The notes beneath the pieces are model-generated. The model did no database searches, had not been told where the DNA came from, and saw only the letters and a list, made by a program, of their open reading frames with translations. Of a stretch of DNA of 64,000 nt, positions 26,630 to 35,580 are shown piece after piece. Within the stretch, counting starts at the first letter, position 1. Each line of letters begins with the position of its first letter. The position numbers and the translations under genes were made by a program. This DNA comes from Corynebacterium gallinarum (GTDB taxonomy: Bacteria; Actinomycetota; Actinomycetes; Mycobacteriales; Mycobacteriaceae), in the NCBI RefSeq assembly GCF_014837045.1, contig NZ_JACSPR010000003.1, positions 186,001 through 250,000 of the forward strand, written 5' to 3'.

Positions 26630-29299
26630 TCAGGGGGTGGGCGGATTCCGGTAGGGGTTGCCCGCGCCCGGCTCCGGGGTGCCCCATCCCGGGGCGGAAT
26701 CACCACCGGCGTCGGACCAGCCGGACGGGGGAGCGGACGCGTTGCTGGTGGGTCCGTCCCACCCCGTGCTCCAGCCGTCGCCGTCATGCCCGGTGGGGGC
26801 GCTTGTCGACGCAGGATTCACCCCGCCCCCGGAGGCCGGCGTGTCCGGGGATAAGGCCAGTGCCTTCCGGAGACGATCCTCACCGCGGGAGTTGATGTCC
26901 CTGATGAGGTTTCTGAACTGTTCACGGGAGGTGAACTCATCCACCGCCAGGACGATGGTGCCCTGGTCCGCTGGCTGTGACGATCCCCCGGGTGCTCCCA
27001 CGGCAAACCACTGGTTGTGGACAGCCAGCGGCAACACGGCCTGACCGTTCTTCTCGGAACCGTCGGCGGCGACGGAGGGTGATGACTGCACCACGGCCTG
27101 CGTGGGAGTGAAGGGGTTGGCCCCCATGACCACCTGGACCTGATGTCCAGCGAGGTTGATGGAACGCCCCGAGGAGGTGACACGGGGGGTGCCCAGGACC
27201 ACCTCGTCGAAGTCCGCGGTGAAATCACCACCGGTGTCCCGGCGCAACAGACGGCCGTTGCTGATGGTCACCGGGATCGCGATGGCATGCACACCGGGCT
27301 TTCTCGGGATGGTGCCGGAGACATACTTCATCAGGTAGAGCAGCCCCAGCGGGATGAGCAGGGCCAGCAGCAGGGCGATGATCAGCGCGAGGCTGAACGC
27401 AGAGGCGCTGACCGGGGCGCGCATGGACCCATCCAGGGGAATGGTCACCGCCTCATCGGTATCGCCCTCAGCTGAGATCAGGTGGAGGGTGGGATTGACC
27501 ACCACCGGCCCGTCGGCAAGCTCGTTGGCGGTCAGGGTGAGCTCCAGCGAGCCGCTCTCACCCTCGGCGAGCTGGAGCGCGGTGTCGGGGCTGTTGTGGG
27601 GGGAGGCGAGGGCGAGGGAATCAACACCGGTGGGCAGCACCGACTGCTCCCCGGCGAGTTCACCCTCCTCGATCCAGACCGCGCCGGGACCGGTGACGGG
27701 GACGGTCAGGGTGGTTTCCGTGCTCTCCAGATCCGCATTGATGGAACCGGGGATGCGGGGCATGTTCACCGGGGTCACCGTGACCGGGTAGGTGGCGGTG
27801 ATCGGCGACAGCGTGGTGCCCGGGGTGTTGTCCACACCCTGCGTGGTGATGTTGGCCGTGAGGGTGAGATCACCGGTGACCGGCCGGTCCAGTGAATCGA
27901 GGGGGATCATCGCTGAACCGGAGGAGATGGACTGCGCGGGCCCCAGATCGTAGACCGCTCCGGTGGCATCGGTGAGCTGGGCGGTCAGTTCCGCGGCACC
28001 GGCCACGGCGCGCGTGTCCCCCTCGGAATCCTGCAGGGAGACGGTGAGGGAATCGGCGCTGGACAGTCCGGTATCGCCGCCGTCGGTCAACTCCGCGACG
28101 ACGAGGGAGAGCCCCGGTGCGATCTGGATGGAGGCCTCATAGGCGCCTTCGATGTTGTCCGCGGTGCGGTAACTGAAGATCCACTCGCCGGCCCAGTCAC
28201 CGTTGTCGCTCAGTTCCATGGTGCCGTCGAACATGCCCGGCAGGCCCTCGACGGTGGTGACGGACACGGTCGTATCGCCGAGGGTGTGGGTGCCCTCGGT
28301 GAGGTCGATGGTCTCGCCCTGCGGGGAGGTCAGGGTCGGGGTGATTGCGCCTTCGGCGAATTTGGAGGTCGGCTGGCCGGAGATCCGGACGGGGTCAATG
28401 GAGTTGTCCAGGATGAAGGAGAAGGGTGACTGCAGGTCCTGGACCGATTCCACCCCACCGGGGGAGGGGATGATGTTCCTGAAGGCGGAGAACAGCGCAG
28501 CCGGATCGGTACCCGCATTGAAGAAGGCGCCATTGGCGGTGGTGCCCGGGACACAGGTGTCATCCTCGGAGATCCGGCGGAGGAGTTCCTCCGGGGTGTC
28601 CGAGCCCTGCGGCATCAGACCCACCGAGAACAGTGAGATGCCGGCCCTGCGGAGGTCACCGATCTGACTGCCCGGGGAGCACACCGCCTGGCGGGCTGCG
28701 AGGTCATCCTCGGCGGACCCCTCCACCGTGAGCAGACCATCGGTGAAGAAGAGTGTGGCCTTGCAGGAACCACTGTCGGAATGGCGGGCGAACTCCGACA
28801 GCATCCCATCGAAGGCGGCACCGTAGGAGGTGAAGCTGTCATTGGCGCGGTCGCGGAAACCGGTGATGGGATCATCGAGTACCTCCGCGCCCTCGGCGAC
28901 CGGAATCCAGTCGCCGTAGGTGGCGGGATCGGAACGGTACTCACGCCCGAAGCCGGCGAGCTTGATATCGATGTCCGCGTTCAGATCATTCGCCAGCACC
29001 TCAAACTGTTTCACCAGGTCGCGGGTGGCATCCACGCGCAGGTGATCGGGGTCCGTGGCGGTGTCGGTGCCGCTGCCGGTCAGGGAGCCGGATTCATCGA
29101 GAACAAAGAGGATATCGGCCTGCCGGTTGGCGGAGAGGCAGGCGCCGAAGTCGGACAGACTGCGTTCAGCGGCCGGGGACAAACCGGGATTCTGCGCGCC
29201 GTTCTGTGCCAGTGCACCCGGGGCGGTGATACCGATGGCCAGGGCCGTCACGGCCACCGTGGACGCAAGGCGCAGGGGCCTGAGGTTGAAAAGTCTCAT
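26630..29299 (-). CDS. Secreted/membrane-anchored von Willebrand factor A protein
   Basis: This protein has 889 residues. The N-terminus is a Sec signal peptide (LASTVAVTALAIGITAPGALAQ). Residues about 60-260 are a vWA domain with the MIDAS start ILFVLDESGSLTGSG and KATLFFTDGLLTV, so it probably binds a ligand through a metal ion outside the cell. Residues 280-650 form beta-rich, Ig-like modules. One membrane helix at about 665-690 (LALIIALLLALLIPLGLLYL) is followed by a cytosolic part of about 200 residues ending in a Gly/Pro tail with repeated GW units (GWSTGWDGP, GWSDAGG, GWGTPEPG). With an outside ligand domain and an inside tail, it looks like the receptor of the nine-gene locus; that role is inferred. 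Confidence 0.86.
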   Translation of the reverse strand: MRLFNLRPLRLASTVAVTALAIGITAPGALAQNGAQNPGLSPAAERSLSDFGACLSANRQADILFVLDESGSLTGSGTDTATDPDHLRVDATRDLVKQFEVLANDLNADIDIKLAGFGREYRSDPATYGDWIPVAEGAEVLDDPITGFRDRANDSFTSYGAAFDGMLSEFARHSDSGSCKATLFFTDGLLTVEGSAEDDLAARQAVCSPGSQIGDLRRAGISLFSVGLMPQGSDTPEELLRRISEDDTCVPGTTANGAFFNAGTDPAALFSAFRNIIPSPGGVESVQDLQSPFSFILDNSIDPVRISGQPTSKFAEGAITPTLTSPQGETIDLTEGTHTLGDTTVSVTTVEGLPGMFDGTMELSDNGDWAGEWIFSYRTADNIEGAYEASIQIAPGLSLVVAELTDGGDTGLSSADSLTVSLQDSEGDTRAVAGAAELTAQLTDATGAVYDLGPAQSISSGSAMIPLDSLDRPVTGDLTLTANITTQGVDNTPGTTLSPITATYPVTVTPVNMPRIPGSINADLESTETTLTVPVTGPGAVWIEEGELAGEQSVLPTGVDSLALASPHNSPDTALQLAEGESGSLELTLTANELADGPVVVNPTLHLISAEGDTDEAVTIPLDGSMRAPVSASAFSLALIIALLLALLIPLGLLYLMKYVSGTIPRKPGVHAIAIPVTISNGRLLRRDTGGDFTADFDEVVLGTPRVTSSGRSINLAGHQVQVVMGANPFTPTQAVVQSSPSVAADGSEKNGQAVLPLAVHNQWFAVGAPGGSSQPADQGTIVLAVDEFTSREQFRNLIRDINSRGEDRLRKALALSPDTPASGGGVNPASTSAPTGHDGDGWSTGWDGPTSNASAPPSGWSDAGGDSAPGWGTPEPGAGNPYRNPPTP

Positions 29300-29302
29300 G
29301 AT

Positions 29303-29890
29303 TTACGCTCCGAATGCCTTTCCGAACCACAGGGCGATTTCAACCGCCGTGATGATCACACCGATAACACCCAGCCCCATGGCCGCATACTGCAGAAGTT
29401 TCTGGGTGGGGTTCGAGATATAGAGACCGCTGGTCTGCCTCTTGGTATCCGCCATGACATGCAGGCCCAGCAGAATGAAGGTGGCTATCCCCGCACACAC
29501 CCATCCGAGCCCGGCGAGTGTCAGGAAGGTTATCTCCGTGGCGGTGAAACCCAACCAGGCCACCACACCGAGGACAATCCCCAGGATCGCGGTCACCAGC
29601 GCGGCGATGAGATAACCCCAGGGGCCCGAGGTGGCGGTGAGCACAGCCGCGGGCCTGGACGTGCCGGATGTTGGGCTGGGTGCGGTTCCCAATTGCGCAC
29701 CGGGGGACGACGGTGTGAAGGGCGCCGCGGGGGTCGGGGCCGGGGCGAAGGGTGATCCCGTCGGCTGCTCGGGTTGGAACCCCGGCCACGGGGAGTCGCC
29801 TGCACCCTCCGGCGATCGGGATCGGTTGTGCTCAGGTGGGGTACGCCGAGAGGAATCGGATCCACTATCAGGGCCGAAGGGATTGGACAT
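29303..29890 (-). CDS. Membrane protein with disordered N-terminus (first gene of the locus)
   Basis: This 195-residue protein starts after CTGGAG. The first 95 residues are disordered, rich in Pro, Ser and Gly, with one SPWPGF unit. Four hydrophobic segments follow, at about 95-120 (WGYLIAALVTAILGIVLGVVA), 122-142 (TEITFLTLAGLGWVCAGIATF), 143-152 (ILLGLHVMA) and 165-192 (QYAAMGLGVIGVIITAVEIAL). No family was recognised. It ends three bases before the vWA gene, so it probably heads the transcript. In layout it mirrors the last gene of the locus (14043-14573). Confidence 0.78.
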   Translation of the reverse strand: MSNPFGPDSGSDSSRRTPPEHNRSRSPEGAGDSPWPGFQPEQPTGSPFAPAPTPAAPFTPSSPGAQLGTAPSPTSGTSRPAAVLTATSGPWGYLIAALVTAILGIVLGVVAWLGFTATEITFLTLAGLGWVCAGIATFILLGLHVMADTKRQTSGLYISNPTQKLLQYAAMGLGVIGVIITAVEIALWFGKAFGA

Positions 29891-30221
29891 GTCAACTCCA
29901 GGGGAAGGGGAATATATCTGCTGATTGGGATTATAGGGGGAGGGTGTGACACGACCCCCGTTCTTAGAACAGGCTTTCCCTCCAACCGGGCATCAGGCTA
30001 TGGGCGTTATCTCTTCGGTTTCCCGACTGCACGATGACTGACGGTTCCAGGGGCATCGATCTCCAGGGTAAATGTAAGCGGGTGTCTTCGCGCGGTGTTG
30101 GGGGAAATACCAGCACGATTGGCCTGACCACAACGGGCGGTGGTGTTTCGCGGTCTTCACTCCTGCCCATTGCGCTGAAGCGCGGAAGGCCCCGGTACGC
30201 ACGGTCGCGCCGGGGGCGCTA
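29891..30221. other. Promoter region of the nine-gene locus
   Basis: No gene is supported here. A+T-rich DNA at 29910-29945 directly upstream of 29890 is the likely promoter area for the minus-strand locus. The segment 29970-30220 is ordinary in composition; no clear operator, hairpin or small ORF was recognised. Confidence 0.4.
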
Positions 30222-30635
30222 TTAATTCCGGTACTTCCCGATGCCGAAAATCAGACGGAAGAAGTCCAGGACAAGCCAGAAGAATAGGAAGAGGACCACC
30301 AGGCTCATCGGGTTGCTGTCAGGTAGCACAAGGAAAGCGATAAAGAGCACCAGCTGGATGAACCCCTTGCCCTTGTATCCGAAGTAGAAATTGTGCACCC
30401 CGAACCAGCCGAGAAACAGGGCCAGAACAGCTGCAAGACCGCGGGATTTACCTGATCCCACGGCTGCGGCCTGGTCCAGATGGGCCTTATACGAGCCAGG
30501 GGTCAGCGGTTGCGTATCCCTCTGAACCGGTGCGCTGTGGCGTATGGATGACGGGGTGACCGGAGTGGGAGCCGGGGGAGTTGGCTGGGAGCGTTCGTGG
30601 TCATCATCGAATGGGTTCTTCAGATATTCAGACAT
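30222..30635 (-). CDS. TM2-domain membrane protein
   Basis: This protein has 137 residues. Residues 1-65 are disordered and Pro/Thr-rich. The TM2 domain spans about 68-137: AAVLALFLGWFGVHNFYFGYKGKG (quoted as LGWFGVHNFYFGYKGKG), a second helix QLVLFIAFLVL, and a hydrophobic C-terminus SLVVLFLFFWLVLDFFRLIFG. The DRF-like turn between helices is degenerate. TM2 proteins are small membrane proteins of unclear function, often near vWA or signalling genes. It lies on the same strand as the nine-gene locus, about 330 bases upstream, so it has its own promoter but may be related. Confidence 0.85.
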   Translation of the reverse strand: MSEYLKNPFDDDHERSQPTPPAPTPVTPSSIRHSAPVQRDTQPLTPGSYKAHLDQAAAVGSGKSRGLAAVLALFLGWFGVHNFYFGYKGKGFIQLVLFIAFLVLPDSNPMSLVVLFLFFWLVLDFFRLIFGIGKYRN

Positions 30636-30871
30636 GGGACCTCGACGCTTCTGATGAGGATTGAACAGGGAAAAATCTGTTCACTTGAAAATTACACATT
30701 CAACCTTAAATCATCTCCCAGGGATTCCGATAGTGTAGCGGGTCTTCGACTTCACCCCAGCTTCCTGTGCTTATCCTCCGGTGAGGCTCCCGTGGGTAAT
30801 CTGGCCGTCAATCACCATCGATATACCGCCCAGGTGGACCACGCGGGTGAGTCATGAACGGAGGAGCAGCA

Positions 30872-32191
30872 ATGACCGGAAAGCAGAACATGTCGTGGCG
30901 GTTGCGATTGGCGACGGTGCGGTACCGGTTCACGGAGAGCCTGTTTGTACAGCCCACGGCGTTGATGTTGGTGGGGGTGGTGCTGGCGATCATCACCACG
31001 CAGATCGATGATTCACTCAGCCCCGATACCGACGTGCCGTTCACCCTTGCGATGAGCAGTAACGCCGCCACCTGGCTGTTGTCCACGGTCGCGGGTGCGA
31101 TGATCACCACGGTCGGTGTCGTCTTCTCCCTGACGGTGGTCAGTCTGCAGCTGGCCAGTGGGCAGTTCTCGCCACGGGTGATGCGGTCCTTCATCCGGGA
31201 CAAGTTGAGCCAACGTGTCATTGGCCTGTTGGTGGCCACCTTTTTCTACTGCGTGCTCATCCTGCCGAATGTCAGTGGGGAGGCGACCGATCCCGCCCCC
31301 CAGGTCTCTCTGACGGTGGCGGTGTTGATGACGCTGGTCACGGTGATCGGTATTCTCGCCCACCTGGATCATCTGGCTCATGGTCTGCAGGTGGGGAATG
31401 TCGCCCGCGTGATCACCGCGGAGGGCATCCGGACGGTCAACAGGCTGGAGGGTGCTCCCAGGAACCTGAAGGCGGTGGACATCGCTGATTTCCATGTGGT
31501 GCCCGACGACGCGCTGGTCCTCCCCGCGCGGTCCAGCGGGTGGGTGACCCAGGTGGATACGGCGCACCTCTTCAAGTCCATCGCCCCGGGGACACGTGTC
31601 CGGCTGGAAACTCGCATCGGCGCCTATATCCATGCTGGTGAACCGCTGTTGCGGGTGTGGCCGGCACCAGGGGAGGGGGCACCGGATCTGGGGCAGGCGG
31701 TGGAGATCTCCGCCACCCGCGCCATGCTCCAGGACGCCGACTTCGCCATCCGTCAGCTGGTGGATATCGGTCTGCGTGCCTTGAGCCCATCCATCAATGA
31801 TCCGACCACCGCGATTGAGGTTGTCCTGCGCCTGGGCACTCTGCTGCGCACCGTCCTGACCACCCCGCTCGCCCCGGAGGGCCTGGAGGATCCCCGGGGG
31901 CGTGTGGTGGTGCAGCCCTGGAATCTCTCCCATGAGGAGTTCATCGACCACGCCTTCGACCAGATGCGCCTGTCCACCGGCAACCAGACCGAGGTCATCG
32001 CCGCTCTGCTCCGGGTGTTGCGCATGCTCATCGACTACGTCGAGGCGGATCACCCCGAGCACCTCCCTGCCCTGAAGCGTCAGAGCCAGCTGATCCTGGA
32101 TTCCCTGCCCACGGACCTCCCCGCTGAGGACCTCGCGCGCCTGCGCTCGCTTGCCTCCGACAAGACGGACCCGGCCGACCACAGCCGGTAA
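30872..32191 (+). CDS. DUF2254 family membrane protein
   Basis: This protein has 439 residues. The ATG at 30872 follows GGAGGAG at good spacing, better than the in-frame ATG at 30854. Four hydrophobic segments fill the first 190 residues (TALMLVGVVLAIITTQI, ATWLLSTVAGAMITTVGVVF, VIGLLVATFFYCVLIL, VAVLMTLVTVIGILAHL). The signature FSLTVVSLQLASGQFSPRVMRSF (quoted as SLQLASGQFSPRVMRSF) is typical of DUF2254. The C-terminal 240 residues are cytosolic, with RALSPSINDPTTAIEV, also a family hallmark. No activity is established for this family. It converges with the next gene; a GTCGACAAGC-type word lies between them. Confidence 0.88.
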   Translation: MTGKQNMSWRLRLATVRYRFTESLFVQPTALMLVGVVLAIITTQIDDSLSPDTDVPFTLAMSSNAATWLLSTVAGAMITTVGVVFSLTVVSLQLASGQFSPRVMRSFIRDKLSQRVIGLLVATFFYCVLILPNVSGEATDPAPQVSLTVAVLMTLVTVIGILAHLDHLAHGLQVGNVARVITAEGIRTVNRLEGAPRNLKAVDIADFHVVPDDALVLPARSSGWVTQVDTAHLFKSIAPGTRVRLETRIGAYIHAGEPLLRVWPAPGEGAPDLGQAVEISATRAMLQDADFAIRQLVDIGLRALSPSINDPTTAIEVVLRLGTLLRTVLTTPLAPEGLEDPRGRVVVQPWNLSHEEFIDHAFDQMRLSTGNQTEVIAALLRVLRMLIDYVEADHPEHLPALKRQSQLILDSLPTDLPAEDLARLRSLASDKTDPADHSR

Positions 32192-32224
32192 CAGCGTGCT
32201 TGTCGACGCCTCCCTGGCCGCCTC

Positions 32225-32986
32225 TCACACCGTGTGGGGGAAGATCCGCCGGCCGAGACGCACATCCGCCAGTGACAATGGCTCATCCGAGATGCTGACA
32301 ATCAGTTTCGACTTGTCGTCAAGTTCATCTGCATCCGCGTACTCCTCGGCGCTCTGGGTGTCATCCACGAAGACGAAATGGGTGTAATCCAGGCAGTCAT
32401 GGTTCATCTTCTCCACCCGACGGACCCATTCCTCATCATCATCCTCCGGGTCGGTGGGCAGATAACGGCCCAGGTCGATCGGGATGCGGCGCTCCAACCC
32501 CCGGAGCGTTTCCACCGAACCGTCGATATCGAACTCCTCCGCCAGCTGCAGTGCGCTCTGCGCGGTGGACACCGCCTGGGACATCGAGGCGTTACGACGC
32601 ACGGCGGTGCCCAGACTGTCCACCAGTTGCTCCAACAACAACACCCTGCGGGTGAGATCCACCCGGGCACGGTCCTCACCCAGGGCATCGATCATGGCAT
32701 GGGCGAAGGCGAGCTCCACATAGTACTGCACGGCCCCCACCGGGCGCCCCGCGTGCAGCAGCAGGTCCGGATCCTCCTGGTAGTAGTGGTGGAGCTGGCA
32801 GAAGGTGGTCACCGATTCCCGCAGCCTCTCCGTAAAGGCCATATGGGGCAGGTCGAAGGCAGCACCATCATGCGGGTAAACGTCAATGGACACCTCGACG
32901 GTGGCATCGGGCAGGTCATAGACAACCGTGACCTGCGGGTCGAACTCCTCCGGGTCACGGGCATCGGTGTGGTCATCTTGGTGCAT
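32225..32986 (-). CDS. Hypothetical acidic protein
   Basis: This protein has 253 residues, is acidic and soluble, and starts after AGGACA. Residues 15-60 are beta-rich (PQVTVVYDLPDATVEVSIDVYP) and residues 60-160 are helical (VQYYVELAFAHAMIDALG, RRVLLLEQLVDSLGTAV). Towards the end there is an acidic stretch DPEDDDEEW. No signal peptide, membrane helix or catalytic motif was recognised, and I cannot name a family. It lies 63 bases downstream of the FUSC-type gene on the same strand, so the two may be co-transcribed. Confidence 0.7.
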   Translation of the reverse strand: MHQDDHTDARDPEEFDPQVTVVYDLPDATVEVSIDVYPHDGAAFDLPHMAFTERLRESVTTFCQLHHYYQEDPDLLLHAGRPVGAVQYYVELAFAHAMIDALGEDRARVDLTRRVLLLEQLVDSLGTAVRRNASMSQAVSTAQSALQLAEEFDIDGSVETLRGLERRIPIDLGRYLPTDPEDDDEEWVRRVEKMNHDCLDYTHFVFVDDTQSAEEYADADELDDKSKLIVSISDEPLSLADVRLGRRIFPHTV

Positions 32987-33049
32987 GGGCGGTGTCCTAT
33001 CTGTGGATGCCGGCGGTGGGGCGGGTCATCCATTAATGATGCCCGATGC

Positions 33050-34162
33050 CTACTGCAGGATCTCCTCATGGCGGGCGATACGGACCTCGTCGACAAGCGA
33101 CACGATATAACGCAGCGTGGTGATCAGCGAACCGTAGATCGGCCACAGCTTGCGGGGTAGTTCCTCATCATCAGACAGCTGGTGGGCGAGGGTATCAAGG
33201 CGATCCTGCAACTGTGCGGAATCAATATCGATGTCCGGATCGGAGATCGCGCGCCCGGTATCACGGGCGATCTCCGACCACTGCTTGCGGAACCGGGTAT
33301 CCCAGGTTCCCTCCTCATAGGTGTCACCGTGGATGATGTGCACGATGGTCCGCAGATGGGCCAACCGGTCCCTGGCCTCCCGCACCAACTCCTCCCAATC
33401 CGGGCTCTCCACCGGCACCGGGACATGACGACGCCGCAACAGGATCCGGTGGCGGGGGTTCGCACGTCTGCTCTCCCGGGCGAACTTCACCGTGGACCAG
33501 GCGGAATCCAATTCCGCATCCACCGAATCAATCTCCCGGATCCACACCTCCACACATTCGGTGTCCCACGACGAGGATATCTCCTCGCCCATGTTCTCCA
33601 GCACCTCACCCATGCGCCGGGTCACGCCGTCCAGGTAATTCGCGGCCTGCCGGTCGCGCAGCGGTGGCAGCACCAACATGTTCACCAGCACACCGATGAG
33701 CACACCGACGACGATCTCCAGCATGCGTTCATCGAAATTGCGTGAATCCTCCGTGAACCCATCACTGAGCAGGAAGATCGCGGTGGTGGCCACCGTGATG
33801 CCCTCCTCCCGGATCCACCTGATCCGCGCGATGAGCACGCCGATGAGGATGGCCAGCGCATACGTCCATAGAGTCACCCCCAGGAACTGGCCCACCAGGA
33901 AGGTCACCACGATGCCCAGCACCGACGCGATCGTCGACTGCACACCCCGCGACAGGGTCCGGTAGGCGGTGGCCTGGATGGTCAGCAGCGCAGTCCACGG
34001 CGCCAGGAAGGGCAGGGAGGTCTGGAGGAAATTCACCGACACCCACCACGCCAGGGTGGTGGCGAAGACGATCTTGACCGTCTGCACCATCGAGATCCGG
34101 AATTCCGGTCGCCTCCACCGTTCCGTAAACGGGGTGGTGAGGCGGTTCACGGCTGTGTTCAT
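33050..34162 (-). CDS. FUSC/aromatic-acid exporter-like membrane protein
   Basis: This protein has about 370 residues from the ATG at 34162 (a GTG nine bases upstream is possible). Residues 25-165 hold about six membrane segments in the FUSC pattern: VKIVFATTLAWWVSVNFL, FLAPWTALLTIQATAYRTLSRGVQ (quoted as APWTALLTIQATAYRT), STIASVLGIVVTFLVGQFLG and MLEIVVGVLIGVLVNMLVLPPLRDRQA (quoted as VVGVLIGVLVNMLVLP). The C-terminal 200 residues are a soluble helical domain. Family members export aromatic acids or other amphipathic compounds in complexes, but many are uncharacterised. Its cargo is unknown. It is about half the length of full FUSC proteins, as in the Gram-positive branch. Confidence 0.85.
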   Translation of the reverse strand: MNTAVNRLTTPFTERWRRPEFRISMVQTVKIVFATTLAWWVSVNFLQTSLPFLAPWTALLTIQATAYRTLSRGVQSTIASVLGIVVTFLVGQFLGVTLWTYALAILIGVLIARIRWIREEGITVATTAIFLLSDGFTEDSRNFDERMLEIVVGVLIGVLVNMLVLPPLRDRQAANYLDGVTRRMGEVLENMGEEISSSWDTECVEVWIREIDSVDAELDSAWSTVKFARESRRANPRHRILLRRRHVPVPVESPDWEELVREARDRLAHLRTIVHIIHGDTYEEGTWDTRFRKQWSEIARDTGRAISDPDIDIDSAQLQDRLDTLAHQLSDDEELPRKLWPIYGSLITTLRYIVSLVDEVRIARHEEILQ

Positions 34163-34626
34163 GACCGCCACTCTAGGGAGTCGACGTGGGGGTTGTCAGG
34201 GGAAGGGCTGTCGGGTGCCTGTGGGAGGATACCCAGACGACCTGCCCAGTCGGGGGTCGGGATAAATCATGCACCTGTCCTGGCTGGGGTTGAGGAAATA
34301 TCAGCATCTCAACTCCCATGATTGCCACCGAAATCAATTCTGTAACCACCGTCATATACATAAAAATGTATGCTTATTTCTACTCGCCACCCAGACGAGT
34401 TCATAACCAGATAGTGGCTTGATCAATGCCCGCGACACACTCTGTGGTTCTACCGGAGGTGTCGGCATCAGGTGGCTGGGCCAAAATAGTGCCCGCCTGG
34501 ATATTCGGGTTCTTGATACGGCACCCATATGGGTGCCTGAAGTTGGTTGCATCGCTTGTCAACGTCCAGTTGCAGGTGGCAACCCCAATCACGACCGACA
34601 CAGATCTACACGGAAGGTTTTTGAAC
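34163..34626. other. Regulatory region upstream of Mn catalase
   Basis: No gene is supported in this 464-base gap. Its central part (34310-34400) is A+T rich and suits a promoter. It contains the perfect palindrome listed separately and, at 34570-34584, a small hairpin GTTGC-AGGTG-GCAAC in the predicted leader of the catalase gene. Confidence 0.5.
34520..34537. promoter_or_regulatory. 18-bp perfect palindrome, candidate operator
   Basis: GGCACCCATATGGGTGCC is a perfect 18-bp palindrome about 90 bases before the Mn catalase start. Its position and symmetry suit a dimeric repressor site; the regulator is unknown. Confidence 0.55.
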
Positions 34627-35508
34627 ATGTTCATCCATAAGCAGACCCTGCAGTACCCCTCCACCCCGGAGAAACCGGATGCGGTTTTCGCCCGCAAACT
34701 CCAGGAGGTCATTGGTGGACAGTACGGTGAGATCACCGTGGCCATGCAGTATAGCTTCCAGGCCTGGAACGCCCACATCCCCGGCAAATACCGCGACCTG
34801 CTCTTCTCCACCGCAGCCGAGGAATTCGGCCACATCGAGATGCTTGCCACCATGGTCGCCCAGCTCCTGGAGAAGGCCCCCCTCGGCATCACCGAGGACG
34901 CCATCCAGGATGATCCGGCCGTGGCCGCCATCATTGGTGGCACCGACCTGCAGCAGGCCATCGTCTCCGGTGCGGGTGCCCGCCCCGTCGACAGCATGGG
35001 TAACCCCTGGAGCGGTTCCTACGTCACCGCCAGTGGCAACCTCCTGGCGGATATGACCTCAAACGTCAACGCCGAGATGCAGGGCCGTATCCAGGTCGCA
35101 CGCCTGTACCACATGACCGATGACCGCGGTGTGAAGGACCTCCTCGGTTTCCTCCTGGCCCGTGACACCATGCACCAGAACCAGTGGCTCGCCGCCGCCC
35201 AGGAACTGCAGAAGGAAAACCTCGAGCAGATACCGACCCCGAGCAACTTCCCCAAGAAGAAGGAACACGAGGAGTTCTCCTACCAGGCCATCAACTTCTC
35301 CGATGGTGCCAACATGGCCGACGGTTCCTGGGCCTCCGGGGATGCACCGGATGGACTGGGCCAGTTCACCTACGTGGATGTCCCACCGGAGGGTGTGCCG
35401 ATGGCACCACCAACCCACCCCGATGCCCGCTTCTATGGCACCACCGAGATCCCCAACATTGTTGAGCAGACCGCCGGCAAGATCCAGGAGAAGATGAACC
35501 GGGAATAA
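34627..35508 (+). CDS. Manganese (non-heme) catalase
   Basis: This 293-residue protein starts at MFIHKQTLQYP after GGAAGG; an upstream extension of the frame has no support. It is a ferritin-like four-helix catalase with a dinuclear manganese site. Ligand-bearing motifs are visible: GQYGEITVAMQY, AAEEFGHIEMLATMVA (Glu and His ligands) and NAEMQGRIQVARLYHMTDD. The length and the C-terminal tail (NFSDGANMADGSWASG, PPTHPDARFYGT) are typical. It removes hydrogen peroxide in the cytosol and does not need heme. A heme catalase is encoded 5 kb downstream, so the strain has at least two unrelated catalases. A palindrome upstream may be its operator. Confidence 0.95.
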   Translation: MFIHKQTLQYPSTPEKPDAVFARKLQEVIGGQYGEITVAMQYSFQAWNAHIPGKYRDLLFSTAAEEFGHIEMLATMVAQLLEKAPLGITEDAIQDDPAVAAIIGGTDLQQAIVSGAGARPVDSMGNPWSGSYVTASGNLLADMTSNVNAEMQGRIQVARLYHMTDDRGVKDLLGFLLARDTMHQNQWLAAAQELQKENLEQIPTPSNFPKKKEHEEFSYQAINFSDGANMADGSWASGDAPDGLGQFTYVDVPPEGVPMAPPTHPDARFYGTTEIPNIVEQTAGKIQEKMNRE

Positions 35509-35580
35509 CAAAAACCCGGACGAGACGGTGGCGGCGCGGATAGGTTCGCTGCCACACCCCGACAAGGAAGGCTGAACCCG

